From Nilaparvata lugens (lineage: Eukaryota > Arthropoda > Insecta > Hemiptera > Delphacidae): DNA of 64,000 bases. The translations under genes and the position numbers were made by a program. The notes under the pieces were generated by a model. It did no database searches. It saw nothing but the letters and a program-made list of their open reading frames with translations, and was not told the DNA's origin. Positions 1 through 11,315 of the stretch are shown here, one piece after another (the stretch's first letter is position 1; the number at the start of each line of letters is the position of its first letter). The stretch is taken from NCBI RefSeq assembly GCF_014356525.2, contig NC_052518.1, positions 97,413,932-97,477,931 on the forward strand, in the 5' to 3' direction.

Positions 1-454
1 ATATAAAATCATAAAGCAATTAAACACGTTTTTGTGTGGGCAGCACATTCTGAGTGATCATTAGTATTATTCAGTTAACAGAAAAAGCCATGTAAATTAA
101 AGGTGCTATGACACAAAATTACAAACATGTAAATATCGACCTCAGATTATGGAATACTCTTATAGAAATAATTGAATATCTATTGAAAAAATATTCAAAA
201 TAAAAAGTATTTGGAATGCAATTTTACATCTAGAAAACCTACTTTCCTCATGAGTAAGAATTTTTTTGTTAGATGATGCACAACATTTTCCAAGTCCTTT
301 ACCATAACAGATTTGAAAATTCATTGCTCCTTAACTATTTTGAATCTAGCTTCCCCTCGTCCTGGAAATAAAATTATACTCAAAGATAGTCTCTATTTGT
401 CAATTCCAGCCCTAATCCACGCTTGGATTTCTAGTTCAAAGTTCATTTTTGCTG

Positions 455-2275
455 AACTTTGAAGGGTTGTTGTGAGTGCCAGAGGTGGAAAATAGGGATG
501 TGCTTCACAGACCTATTGGGGATCATATAGGTCTGCATGTGTGCCAAGTTTCACTCCGATCATGAAAGAGGTTGGGGAGTGACAGGCGTCCGATGAAATT
601 TTTTTGGAGAATATCATTTAGTTGTTACCAATATACTCGATTATAATATAGTATATTCAATTGAAATGAATAATAAAAAATCAAAAATGAAGAATAGGAA
701 TGAAAAGTGAATTATTTCTTACAAATGAATAAATAAATGAATGAATAACCCATGGTCATCCCTTGTATGATGTCCTATGGACGACTATGTGGGATTTGTT
801 TTGGACCATCCAGTTTGGATATGTGATGGATGTCCAGTGGTAGTCCACAATAGCCGCGGATCAACATAGAATATAATATATAGGAGGCGGATCGGACATC
901 CGGTGGATATCATGTGTTGTCTAACCATACAAATAACAAATTGTTATAATGTATATCTTTGTAACTCACTTGTTTTTTGTTCAAATAAAAAAAAATCAAT
1001 TTCAGCAGCATTAACCTTCTTCTCGACTTCTGAAACAACGTTTCCTTTCTAAACTTTGAAGGGTTGTTGTGAGTGCCAGAGGTGGAAAATAGGGATGTGC
1101 TTCACAGACCTATTGGGGATCATATAGGTATGCATGTGTGCCAAGTTTCACTCCGATCATAAAAGAGGTTGGGGAGTGACAGGCGTCCGATGAAATTTTA
1201 TTGGAGAATATCATTTAGTTGTTACCAATATACTCGATTATAATTTAGTATATTCAATTGAAATGAATAATTAAAAATCAAAAATGAAGAATAGAAATGA
1301 AAAGTAAATCATTCCTTACAAATGAATAAATAAATGAATAACCCATGGTCATCCTTTGTATGATGTCCTATGGACGACTATGTGGGATTTGTTTTGGACC
1401 ATCCAGTTTGGATATGTGATGGACGTCCAGTGGTAGTCCACAATAGCCGCAGATCAACATAGAATATAATATATAGGAGGTGGATCGGACATCCGGTGGA
1501 TATCATGTGTTGTCTAACCATACAAATAACAAATTGTTATAAGGTATATCTTTGTAACTCACTTGTTTTTTGTTCAAATAAAAAAAAAGTTATAATGTAT
1601 ATCTTTGTAACTCACTTGTTTTTTGTTCAAATAAAAAAAATCAATTTCAGCAGCATTAACCTTCTTCTCGACTTCTGAAACAACGTTTCCTTTCTAAACT
1701 TTGAAGGTTTGTTGTGAGTGCCAGAGGTGGAAAATAGGGATGTGCTTCACAGACCTATTGGGGATCATATAGGTCTGCATGTGTGCCAAGTTTCACTCCG
1801 ATCATAAAAGAGGTTGGGGAGTGACGGGCGTCCGATGAAATTTTATTGGAGAATATCATTTAGTTGTTACCAATATACTCGATTATAATATAGTATATTC
1901 AATTGAAATGAATAATTAAAAATCAAAAATGAAGAATAGAAATGAAAAGTGAATTATTTCTTACAAATGAATAAATAAATGAATGAATAACCCATGGTCA
2001 TCCTTTGTATGATGTCCTATGGACGACTATGTGGGATTTGTTTTGGACCATCCAGTTTGGATATGTGATGGACGTCCAGTGGTAGTCCACAATAGCCGTG
2101 GATCAACATAGAATATAATATATAGGAGGCGGATCGGACATCTGGTGGATATCATGTGTTGTCTAACCATACAAATAACAAATTGTTATAATGTATATCT
2201 TTGTAACTCACTCGTTTGTTGTTCAAAAAAAAAAAAAAAATCAATTTCAGCATCAACCTTCTTCTCGACTTCTGA
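455..2275. repeat. Inner 597-bp repeats of large unit 1 (three copies)
   Basis: Copies start at 455, 1052 and 1697. The second is longer (645 bp) because a stretch of about 50 bp beginning ttataaggtatatctttg is itself duplicated at about 1537-1640. The third copy ends by running into the unit-specific sequence tgcatcaaattatc. Each copy has an A-run near its end and a central CCATGG-containing segment. Confidence 0.85.
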
Positions 2276-3084
2276 AACAACGTTTCCTTTTGCATCAAAT
2301 TATCTAATGATTAATAATAATATTAATAATGATAATATTTATTCGACCAATCAACATACATTGTACAAAATACTTAAGAAAAAAACACTCTTAACTGGTA
2401 TAGCAAACACCTTTGCATGCACAATAAATTGAATATCAAAGTCTAAATGAAACATCCAAGGTAATCCTGTGTGGGGCCCTTCTTCATACTTTTATTTACT
2501 ATAGAAAAAAATGAAATGAAATAAGTAAAAATCAAATGAAAATATAGTCATACTTGGATATTACACATGAATTTAAAAAATGTAAAATTTTGAAAAAGAA
2601 TTACTAGAGAAAAAGTATTGAACATAAAAAATATAAAATCATAAAGCAATTAAACACGTTTTTGTGTGGGCAGCACATTCTGAGTGATCATTAGTATTAT
2701 TCAGTTAACAGAAAAAGCCATGTAAATTACAGGTGCTATGACACAAAATTACAAACATGTAAATATCGACCTCAGATTATGGAATACTCTTATAGGAATA
2801 ATTGAATATCCATTGAAAAAATATTCAAAATAAAAAGTATTTGGAATGCAATTTTACATCTAGAAAACCTACTTTCCTCATGAGTAAGAATTTTTTTGTT
2901 AGATGATGCACAACATTTTCCAAGTCCTTTACCATAACAGATTTGAAAATTCATTGCTCCTTAACTATTTTGAATCTAGCTTCCTTTCGTCCTGGAAATA
3001 AAATTATACTCAAAGATAGTCTCTATTTGTCAATTCCAGCCCTAATCCACGCTTGGATTTCTAGTTCAAAGTTCATTTTTGCTA

Positions 3085-4270
3085 AACTTTGAAGGGTTGT
3101 TGTGAGTGCCAGAGGTGGAAAATAGGGATGTGCTTCACAGACCTATTGGGGATCATATAGGTCTGCATGTGTGCCAAGTTTCACTCCGATCATAAAAGAG
3201 GTTGGGGAGTGACGGGCGTCCGATGAAATTTTATTGGAGAATATCATTTAGTTGTTACCAATATACTCAATTATAATATAGTATATTCAATTGAAATGAA
3301 TAATTAAAAATCAAAAATGAAGAATAGAAATGAAAAGTGAATTATTTCTTACAAATGAATAAATAAATGAATGAATAACCCATGGTCATCCTTTGTATGA
3401 TGTCCTATGGACGACTATGTGGGATTTGTTTTGGACCATCCAGTTTGGATATGTGATGGACATCCAGTGGTAGTCCACAAGAGCTGCGGATCAACATAGA
3501 ATATAATATATAGGAGGCGGATCGGACATCCGGTGGATATCATGTGTTGTCTAACCATACAAATAACAAATTGTTATAATGTATATCTTTGTAACACACT
3601 TGTTTTTTGTTCAAGTAAAAAAAAATCAATTTCAGCAGCATTAACCTTCTTCTCAACTTCTGAAACAACGTTTCCTTTCTAAACTTTGAAGGGTTGTTGT
3701 GAGTGCCAGAGGTGGAAAATAGGGATGTGCTTCACAGACCTATTGGGGATCATATAGGTCTGCATGTGTGCCAAGTTTCACTCCGATCATATAAGAGGTT
3801 GGGGAGTGACGGGCGTCTGATGAAATTTTATTGGAGAATATCATTTAGTTGTTACCAATATACTCGATTATAATATAGTATATTCAATTGAAATGAATAA
3901 TTAAAAATCAAAAATGAAGAATAGAAATGAAAAGTAAATCATTCCTTACAAATGAATAAATAAATGAATGAATTACCCATGGTCATCCTTTGTATGATGT
4001 CCTATGGACGACTATGTGGGATTTGTTTTGGACCATCCAGTTTGGATATGTGATGGACGTCCAGTAGTAGTCCACAATAGCCGCGGATCAACATAGAATA
4101 TAATATATAGGAGGCGGATCGGACATCCAGTGTATATCATGTGTTATCTAACCATACAAATAACAAATTGTTATAATGTATATCTTTGTAACTCACTTGT
4201 TTTTTGTTCAAATAAAAAAAAAAATCAATTCCAGCAGCATTAACCTTCTTCTCGACTTCTGAAACAACGT
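3085..4270. repeat. Inner 597-bp repeats of large unit 2 (two copies)
   Basis: Copies start at 3085 and 3682, exactly 597 bp apart, and then pass into the same tgcatcaaattatc segment as in unit 1. The third large unit has one inner copy, from 5068, broken at 5308 in the middle of tgaagaat, where sequence unrelated to the array begins. Confidence 0.85.
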
Positions 4271-6056
4271 TTCCTTTTGCATCAAATTATCTAATGATTA
4301 ATAATAATAATAATAATGATAATATTCATTCGACCAATCAACATACATTGTACAAAATACTTAAGAAAAAAACACTCTTAACTGGTATAGCAAACACCTT
4401 TGCATGCACAATAAATTGAATATCAAAGTCTAAATGAAACCTCCAAGGTAATCCTGTGTGGGGCCCTTCTTCATACTTTTATTTACTATAGAAAAAAATG
4501 AAATGAAATAAGTAAAAATCAAATGAAAATATAGTCATACTTGGATATTACACATAAATTTAAAAAAAGTAAAATTTTGAAAAAGAATTACTAGAGAAAA
4601 AGTATTGAACATAAAAAATATAAAATCATAAAGCAATTAACACGTTTTTGTGTGGGCAGCACATTCTGAGTGATCATTAGTATTATTCAGTTAACAGAAA
4701 AAGCCATGTAAATTAAAGGTGCTATGACACAAAATTACAAACATGTAATATCGACCTCAGATTATGGAATACTCTTATAGAATAATTGAATATATCTATT
4801 GAAAAATATTCAAAATAAAAAGTATTTGAATGCAATTTACATCTAGAAAACCTACTTTCCTCATGAGTAAGAATTTTTTTGTTAGATGATGCACAACATT
4901 TTCCAAGTCCTTTACCATAACAGATTTGAAAATTCATTGCTCCTTAACTATTTTGAATCTAGCTTCCCCTCGTCCTGGAAATAAAATTATACTCAAAGAT
5001 AGTCTCTATTTGTCAATTCCAGCCCTAATCCACGCTTGGATTTCTAGTTCAAAGTTCATTTTTGCTAAACTTTGAAGGGTTGTTGTGAGTGCCAGAGGTG
5101 GAAAATAGGGATGTGCTTCACAGACCTATTGGGGATCATATAGGTCTGCATGTGTGCCAAGTTTCACTCCGATCATAAAAGAGGTTGGGGAGTGACGGGC
5201 GTCCGATGAAATTTTATTGGAGAATATCATTTAGTTGTTACCAATATACTCGATTATAATATAGTATATTCAATTGAAATGAATAATTAAAAATCAAAAA
5301 TGAAGAATTACATATTTTTCAATGAAATTTTACTGTTAACTTATAATATTAGGTACTAGAAACTGACTCCCGAAATACAACTCTTCTTACAAACTTGAAG
5401 AGTACAACCTCCTCAGAACTCTTCACAATGTTTAGCTATCGTGAAAGTGTCAAATATTCTCCTCAAAGAAAGGTTACGAACCGTATAACGGTTCAACTTT
5501 TGTGGAAAGGATAAGCTATTACAAGGCCGTACCCAGAAAAAAATTTCAGGGGGGGTTGTGATTCTAGGCGGGGTCCTAACATACATTGTGATCCGAAGGG
5601 CCCAATAAACCCTTTTAAAAATTGTAAAATAACCCTTTTTCAGACCATTATGTTTTTATTGACAAAACGAAGCTTTGATGGGCTTGCCGCTTGGACCATT
5701 TCCATTCAAAGCCGTTTGTTGTTCTCTCTGGCTGGCTCAAAAAAGTGCTCATGGCATTAAAGCTATTCGGTAAACTTTTTTTTCATTAAAATTGGATAAT
5801 CTTTGTCAATATAATTGTTAAGATCATTATAAGATGAGAAAAAGTGTGGTAACTGAAAATTTCAAGTGGTCTAATAAGCGAGTTATGGAGTTAGGGGTCG
5901 TTGAATTGCTAAATCCGTTTTCTTTCCAGATCATGAACGGTTTCGACTATATTAACAGAACTTCTCTTAAAAATTCAAAAAATTATCTTTCCAAACTAAA
6001 AAAGATTATTCCCCTATCGTTCATAAATGAAAAATCTGGTGTGGCGCACTCACACA

Positions 6057-6698
6057 ACTTCCTTGCCGTTATGAAAATTGATCACCTGACGGTAGTGTTC
6101 CCGCGCAACTCAAGTCTACTATTTAAGATCTAAGCCAGCTGGTGACAGGTCAATAACGCAGCAGACACACGAGTCTGCTATCTCTTCATAGTGAATGATT
6201 TTATAGAATCAACAGTTGCCAACAGTTTGCAATTCAATAATCTTATTTTCTCGAACATCAAGCTTATTTTCAATTTTAGTTGAAAATATACTAAACTTTA
6301 ATTGTAGAGATTTTTATGCTCAATCTTTTCCACTTGAGATTTTTTGTTTAAATTGTACCTGAAGCCTGATAATTGGGATCTAAAATCAAACTTTGCATAG
6401 ATGGGGCGCAGCTCCTGAATTTTTACAGATATGGGACTTGTGGTAGTTGATAGAGCTTATCAATGACTATTTCAGGTATAATTTGATCAAAATCGTTGGA
6501 GCCATTTTCGAGAAAATCGCGAAAACCCCTGTTTTTGACAACATTTTCGCCATTTCAGCCGCCATCTTGAATTGCTTTCGATCGAAATTGTTCGTGTCGG
6601 ATCCTTATAGTATAAGACCTCAAGTTCCAAATTTCAAGTCATTCCGTTAATTGGGAGATGAGATATCGTGTACACAGACGCACATACACTCATACACA

Positions 6699-6740
<42 letters not shown>

Positions 6741-6885
6741 CACACACAACACACTACAGACCATACCCAAAAACCATTTTTTGGACTCAGGGGACCTTGA
6801 AACGTATAGAAATTTAGAAATTGGGGAACCTTATTTTTTTCGGAAGCAATACTTTCCTTACCTATGGTAATAGGGCAAGGAAAGT
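6057..6885. mobile_element. Dispersed repeat nested in the hAT-like element
   Basis: It begins with acttccttgcc and ends with ggcaaggaaagt, a near-perfect short inverted repeat. Its 3' end also forms a hairpin of ctttcctt against aaggaaag. A second copy with the same two ends lies at 32560-33483, and the block before the end (ggaccttgaaacgtatag) is nearly identical in both. No coding capacity is seen. The class is unresolved: the target duplication is unclear because both flanks are A-rich. Confidence 0.65.
6671..6752. repeat. (CA)n microsatellite
   Basis: A CACA-rich run with a few interruptions lies inside the nested repeat. The copy at 33.3 kb has only a short interrupted CA stretch in the matching place, so this tract expanded after the copies separated. 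Confidence 0.9.
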
Positions 6886-7504
6886 AAAAATTAACATTTT
6901 TTGTAAATTCGATAACTTGTTTATTTTGCCATAAATCGCGAAAAACGCATATTAGAACAAAGCCAATGATATACTGAATGTATTAGAAGAAAAACTCCAA
7001 TGGAAAATTCGAAACCGTTTATGATCTGAAAGAAAACGGAGTTTAGCACTTCAACAACCCATAACTCGCTTATTAGACCACTTGAAAATTTCAGTTGCCA
7101 CTTTTTCTCACTCTTATAATGATCTCAAATTATATTGAAAATGATTATCCAATTTAAATAAGAAAAAAAGTGTACCGATCAGCCTTAAATAAGCTACGTA
7201 TGTGAAAGATAACTTTAATATAATTTCCACCGTTATGTGGTCTGTGGTAAATAGGAAAATTAAAAGACAATACAAATAGACTTAGCATCGTTTAATGCAC
7301 CACAAAATTGTGTATGTAACGTACTTTTAACTAGAAATTGTTTTCAACTTTGAACTTTTCTTTATTTACCTATGAAAATAATTAAATAATAACCTACTTG
7401 AGAAATTCAGTTCCCATGTACATGAAAATTTTTATTTTTGAGAAAATTTCGGGGGGGGTCCCAACCCCTGTGACCCACCCCCTGGGTACGGCCTTGAGCT
7501 ATTA

Positions 7505-8098
7505 TCTAAGCTTACTTTAGATAATAGTAGGCTGTAGTATTCTATAGTCGGCTGTGGCTAAACCCAATTCTGTCAACCCTACCCAACCTTCATTTCTGTT
7601 GAAAAATGAAACTATCTCAAGCCTTGCCTTCCATTGGGAGTGTAAATTAGAACAATGGACAACAGGATAGCTGTCAGGTATTCAATGGGAAACTTTTGAG
7701 AAGACCTGGCTATTCTTGAAAACTTTGCACTCGCATAACGCTGGAATTGTTTGTAATACAACCTTGTCTGGAACGTGACAAGAATGCCACTACTTCCGAA
7801 GTTATTTTCATGGCGGTCTTCCACTTGCCTGAATCTTACGTTTGTCAATTTCAGTTGACGCTCGTCAACGTTACTTGCGGTTCCTTTGTTTCTAGTCAGT
7901 TGTTAAAAGAATATTGACCCCTTTCAGCAAGTAAATTCCAGGCTCTTCCATATCAATTCCGGTTCCCAGGATACTCATCAAGTATAATGACATATTAAAT
8001 CTAATCGTTCATTAGATTCAGTAAAGCTAGCTACACACACATCGATTTTCGATCGTACGATTTTTTGCCGTCATTATAATTCTATCCTATTATATTAC
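7505..8098. other. No gene recognised
   Basis: Sequence of mixed composition right of the hAT-like element. A 78-codon minus-strand frame (7612-7848) exists, but it has no domain I recognise, no clear splice context and no second supporting signal. I see nothing else here. Confidence 0.4.
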
Positions 8099-8320
8099 AA
8101 TATCATATTGAAACTTAGGTTCATTATTGAAATGGGCTCTAGATCTCTAGTGAGGCACGTCTTAAGATACGAAACAAAGACTGCAATACAAATGGAACGA
8201 AAATTAGAGCAAACTATCATATTGAAATTCAAGGCTACTATCACAATAAAGTGAGGTACGTTATAAAATACGTGAATCAGAGATTGCAACGAAAATGGAA
8301 CCAAAATTAGAGCTTTATTA
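8099..8320. repeat. Degenerate two-copy tandem repeat, about 115 bp
   Basis: tatcatattgaaactt at 8099 is matched by tatcatattgaaattc at about 8215. Both copies then share a gtgaggyacgt motif, a gcaa-and-tggaac block and an aaaattagagc end. There are many differences between them, so it is an old duplication. Confidence 0.65.
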
Positions 8321-8418
8321 TTATTATTTAGCGTATGGCTTCCAAGACATCAATCAGTATTCATTTCCGTCTTCACTTTTTCAGGATCATAATGATCCCT
8401 TGTCTCAAGATATAAAAT

Positions 8419-8517
8419 TAAGCATAAACTAAAAAACTGGTAACAAAAACCATTTATTCTACTACTGTAATACTACTTCATCTTCGTCTATATTTTCTCT
8501 TTTCCTATCTTCTTCTT

Positions 8518-8548
<31 letters not shown>

Positions 8549-8748
8549 TTCTTCTTCTTCTCCTCCTGTCTTCTTCTTCTTCTTCTTCTTCTTCTTCTTC
8601 TTCTTCTTCTTCTTCTTCTTCTCCTCCTCCTGTCTTCTTCTTATTCTCCTATCATCTTCTTCTTCTTCATCTTCCTCTTCTTATCTTCTTCTTCTTCTTC
8701 TTCTTCTTCTTCTTCTTCTTCTTCTTCTTCTTCTTCTTCTTCTTTTTC

Positions 8749-8780
<32 letters not shown>

Positions 8781-9107
8781 CTTCTTCTTCTTCTTCTTCT
8801 TCTTTTTCTTCTTTTTCTACTGTCGTCTTCTTCTTCTTCTTCTTCTTCTTCTTCTTTAAGCATAAACTAAAAAACTGGTAAACTAAAAAACTGGTAACAA
8901 AAACCATTTATTCTACTACTGTAATACTACTTCATCTTCGTCTATATTTTCTCTTTTCCTATCTTCTTCTTCTTCTTCTTCTTCTTCTTCTCTTCTTCTT
9001 CTTCTTCTTCTTCTTCTTCCTCTTCTCCTGTCTTCTTCTTATTCTTCTTCTCCTCCTGTCTTCTTCTTATTTTCCTATCATCTTCTTCTTCTTCTTCTTC
9101 TTCTTCT

Positions 9108-9138
<31 letters not shown>

Positions 9139-9290
9139 ATATCTTCTTCTTCTTCTTCTTCTTCTTCTTCTTCTTCTTCCTTCTTCTTCTTCTTCTTCTT
9201 CTTCTTCTTCTACTTCTACTTCTTCGTCTCCATCTTCTACTACTTCTTCTCCATCTTCTACTACTGTACTACTACTTCCTCTCCTTCTTG
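8419..9290. repeat. CTT-rich tract made of a duplicated 438-bp unit
   Basis: The segment beginning aagcataaactaaaaaact at about 8420 recurs at 8858, and each copy leads into hundreds of bases of CTT triplets with interruptions such as tatcatc and ctcctcctgtc. Long poly-Glu or poly-Arg frames read from it are artefacts of the triplet repeat. Such homopurine/homopyrimidine DNA can adopt triplex structures and slips easily, so exact length may be unreliable in an assembly. Confidence 0.85.
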
Positions 9291-9640
9291 AAGAAGAAGA
9301 AGATGAAGATGAAGAAGATGATAGGAGATGAAGAAGATGATAGGAGAATAAGAAGAAGACAGGAGGAGAAGAAGAATAAGAAGAAGACAGGAGGAGGAGG
9401 AGGAGGAGGAGGAGGAGGAGGAGGAGAAGAAGAAGAAGGAAGAAGAAGAAGAAGAAGAAGAAGAAGAAGAAGAAGAAGAAGAAGAAGAAGACGACAGTAG
9501 AAGAAGAAGAAGAAGAAGAAGAAGAAGAAGATGAAGATAATGAATAAGAAGTAGAAGAAGAAGAGAAGGAGAAGAAGAAGAGGAAGAAGAAGATGAAGGA
9601 TATGAAGAATATGAAGAAGTAGTAGAAGAAGAAGAAGAGA
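9288..9640. repeat. GAA-rich inverted arm of the CTT tract
   Basis: At about 9290 the strand bias flips from CTT to GAA. The interruptions also return in reverse complement: gatgataggaga, gacaggaggag, and gacgacagtag, which pairs with ctactgtcgtc at 8817. This is therefore an inverted duplication of the tract, not an independent GAA repeat. A GGA sub-tract lies at about 9390-9430. Confidence 0.8.
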
Positions 9641-9929
9641 AGGATGAATAATAGCCAGTTTACAAGAGGATAAAAAGGAGTGAAATATCATGGTAGAATA
9701 AGAAAGAGAAGGATGAAAGAACAAAGAGGAAGAAGAAAAGGATAAAAAATAGCACCAACTAGCGGGCACGGACTCTCCTCCGTTATAACGGTCCCAGTAA
9801 AAGGTATCCGAAAACAGTGTTTCTGTATAATTCTCTCCATGTACAATTCCCGGTAATCACAGTATTTTTCTCAACTACTATTGTAGAGATCTTCGCGGAC
9901 ATTCCACTGATTCCATTATGTCCAGATTT

Positions 9930-10330
9930 TCTTGTTGACCGAGCGAAGTGGGGTCTATGATTAAAGTTGACGGTTTGGCATTTCTCTTAATGTTCAAATG
10001 TTCATATGTTGCGCATTTACGGCGAAACGCGGTAATAGTTTTTCATGAAATTTGACAGGTATGATCATTTTTTAATTACGCGTCAACGCATGTACAAGGT
10101 TTTTGGAAATTTTGCATTTCAAGGATAATATAAAAGGAAAAAGGAGCCTCCTTCATACGCCAATATTAGAGTAAAAATCAGACTATAAAATTATTCATCA
10201 TAAATCAGCTGACTAGTGATTACACAGACGTGTGGAGAAGCCAGTCTATTGCTGTATCTCCATAAGGTCTATAGTTTCAATCAGGTACTTGTGGATGAGA
10301 ATACTGCGTGAGCTCTACTGTTCACAGAAC
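9930..10330. repeat. Dispersed repeat, planthopper-type
   Basis: The block around ttgaccgagcgaagtgg, gcgcatttacggcgaaacg and cacagacgtgtggagaagc looks like an interspersed repeat I recall from delphacid planthopper sequence. No coding frame is present. It adjoins a truncated MITE on its right. Confidence 0.45.
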
Positions 10331-10344
10331 TACTAGTAAAATAT

Positions 10345-10520
10345 AATTGATTATTTTAAACGAGAATGATAGTCTACATCAAGGTAATTAATCATCATTT
10401 AATGTTACATCAATACACCGGTATCAGCTACCGTCTATAGAAGGCATTGACAAGACAGAGGATCGGCAACGTTTTTTCCTATCTTTCTCCACTGCCATTA
10501 TACCGTGTACCTCACTGTAG
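10345..10520 (+). mobile_element. 5'-truncated TA-type MITE fragment
   Basis: It matches the right half of the MITE at 41850-42318: the taaacgagaatga block, the gacaagacagaggatcgg block, then the terminal repeat as ccactgccattataccgtg. The left half is missing, replaced by the planthopper-type repeat. Confidence 0.65.
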
Positions 10521-10769
10521 TACTTCGTTCCATATATTTATAGAAACTGAACTAGTGCTCCTGTATTTTTTCCTACTTTTCATCATGTAATTGATTGTTC
10601 GATGATCAATGACCTATTCCATCTCACCTTAGATTTTGTAGGCGAATCTTCTGGATATTATTTATTCAGTTGATATAAGATTTAAAACAATACATTTTTT
10701 GAAACCTCACAGTTAATTTCAAAGTGAATATGAAAATTTCAGGGAAAACATGATTTCAATTTCTCAGGA

Positions 10770-11008
10770 AAACGTTTTTTCCTATCTTTCTCCACTGCCA
10801 TTATAACGTGGACCTGACTATATATCATTGTATAATTTTTTTTGAGGAGATATTGTTTTATTCAATTATTTAGAATTACACAACTTACAGAAAAGTACTA
10901 CAGGCTTATGAACCAAAAACAGGGTTCCAATTTTAATTTATACAACAGTCCAAATGTAGCTAAATATTTGTATCATCTTCCAATATTAGGGTCCACGTTA
11001 TAATGACA
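10770..11008. mobile_element. MITE terminal fragments
   Basis: A right terminus (ccattataacgtggacctga) ends at about 10822, and a left-type terminus (ggtccacgttataatga) sits at about 10988-11008. They belong to the family seen whole at 41850-42318. The sequence between them does not match that family's interior, so these are broken or rearranged copies. Confidence 0.55.
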
Positions 11009-11029
11009 CACTTCCTGCCCCCTTGGCAC

Positions 11030-11280
11030 CAAAGACCTTAAAGATGCATAGACTCACATGCAGCGCTAGTGTCGTACTTGGAATTGAAATCCGCCATTGA
11101 GGGGGCAACCCATAAGATTATTACATACCAATGCCACCAATGCCTTTGTGATCTATTGTATTACAGATATAATATCTCTTGCTAAAATACCCCAATGGTG
11201 GCCTTCAATTTCAAGTAAGAGCTATCATTGGGAAGGCATAGGCATTGTGGGTCTATATCTCTTTAAGGTCTTTGCTTGGC
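11030..11280. repeat. Imperfect inverted repeat (MITE-like)
   Basis: aaagaccttaaagatgcata near 11032 pairs with ctctttaaggtctttgc near 11260, and the arms continue inward through ttggaattgaaatccgcc against ggccttcaatttcaag. The arms are about 80-90 bp with mismatches. A 72-codon frame across it has no recognisable product. Confidence 0.55.
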
Positions 11281-11315
11281 ACTCACTGAATTCTCGTATT
11301 TGCACCTTGAAGTAA

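Larger units (their letters stand above)
1..5308. repeat. Nested (two-level) tandem repeat array
   Basis: The first bases (atataaaatcataaagcaat) recur at 2631 and 4618, giving three large units of 2630 bp, 1987 bp and a third cut off at 5308. Each large unit contains its own tandem repeats of about 597 bp, beginning aactttgaagg. The large units differ mainly in how many inner units they hold: three, two and one partial. Copies are about 95-99% alike by eye, so the array is young. No long open frame is conserved between copies, and the short ORFs inside are chance frames. It could be a satellite or part of a larger element whose other end is outside the window. Confidence 0.9.
5522..7496. mobile_element. 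hAT-like non-autonomous fold-back element
   Basis: The ends are a perfect 15-bp inverted repeat, caaggccgtacccag and its complement, flanked by a perfect 8-bp direct repeat agctatta at 5514-5521 and 7497-7504. An 8-bp target duplication with a CA-start terminal repeat is the hallmark of hAT transposons. The inverted similarity goes far inward: the stretch near 5800-5950 is the imperfect reverse complement of about 7014-7160, so the element has arms of several hundred bases. I see no transposase frame, so it would need a partner elsewhere. Another repeat sits in its middle (6057-6885). Confidence 0.8.

Noticed and set aside
1496..2432. Short ORFs beginning MDIMCCLTIQ in the satellite
   Set aside because: They are chance frames in a repeat, differ in their ends between copies and have no recognisable domain.
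5834..6133. A 99-codon plus-strand ORF
   Set aside because: Lies across the arm of the fold-back element and the start of the nested repeat; no domain and no support.
7612..7848. 78-codon minus-strand ORF as a gene
   Set aside because: No domain, no splice context and no repeat or neighbour evidence.
8641..9769. Long poly-Glu, poly-Arg and poly-Leu frames
   Set aside because: Pure products of CTT/GAA triplets read in several frames on both strands.
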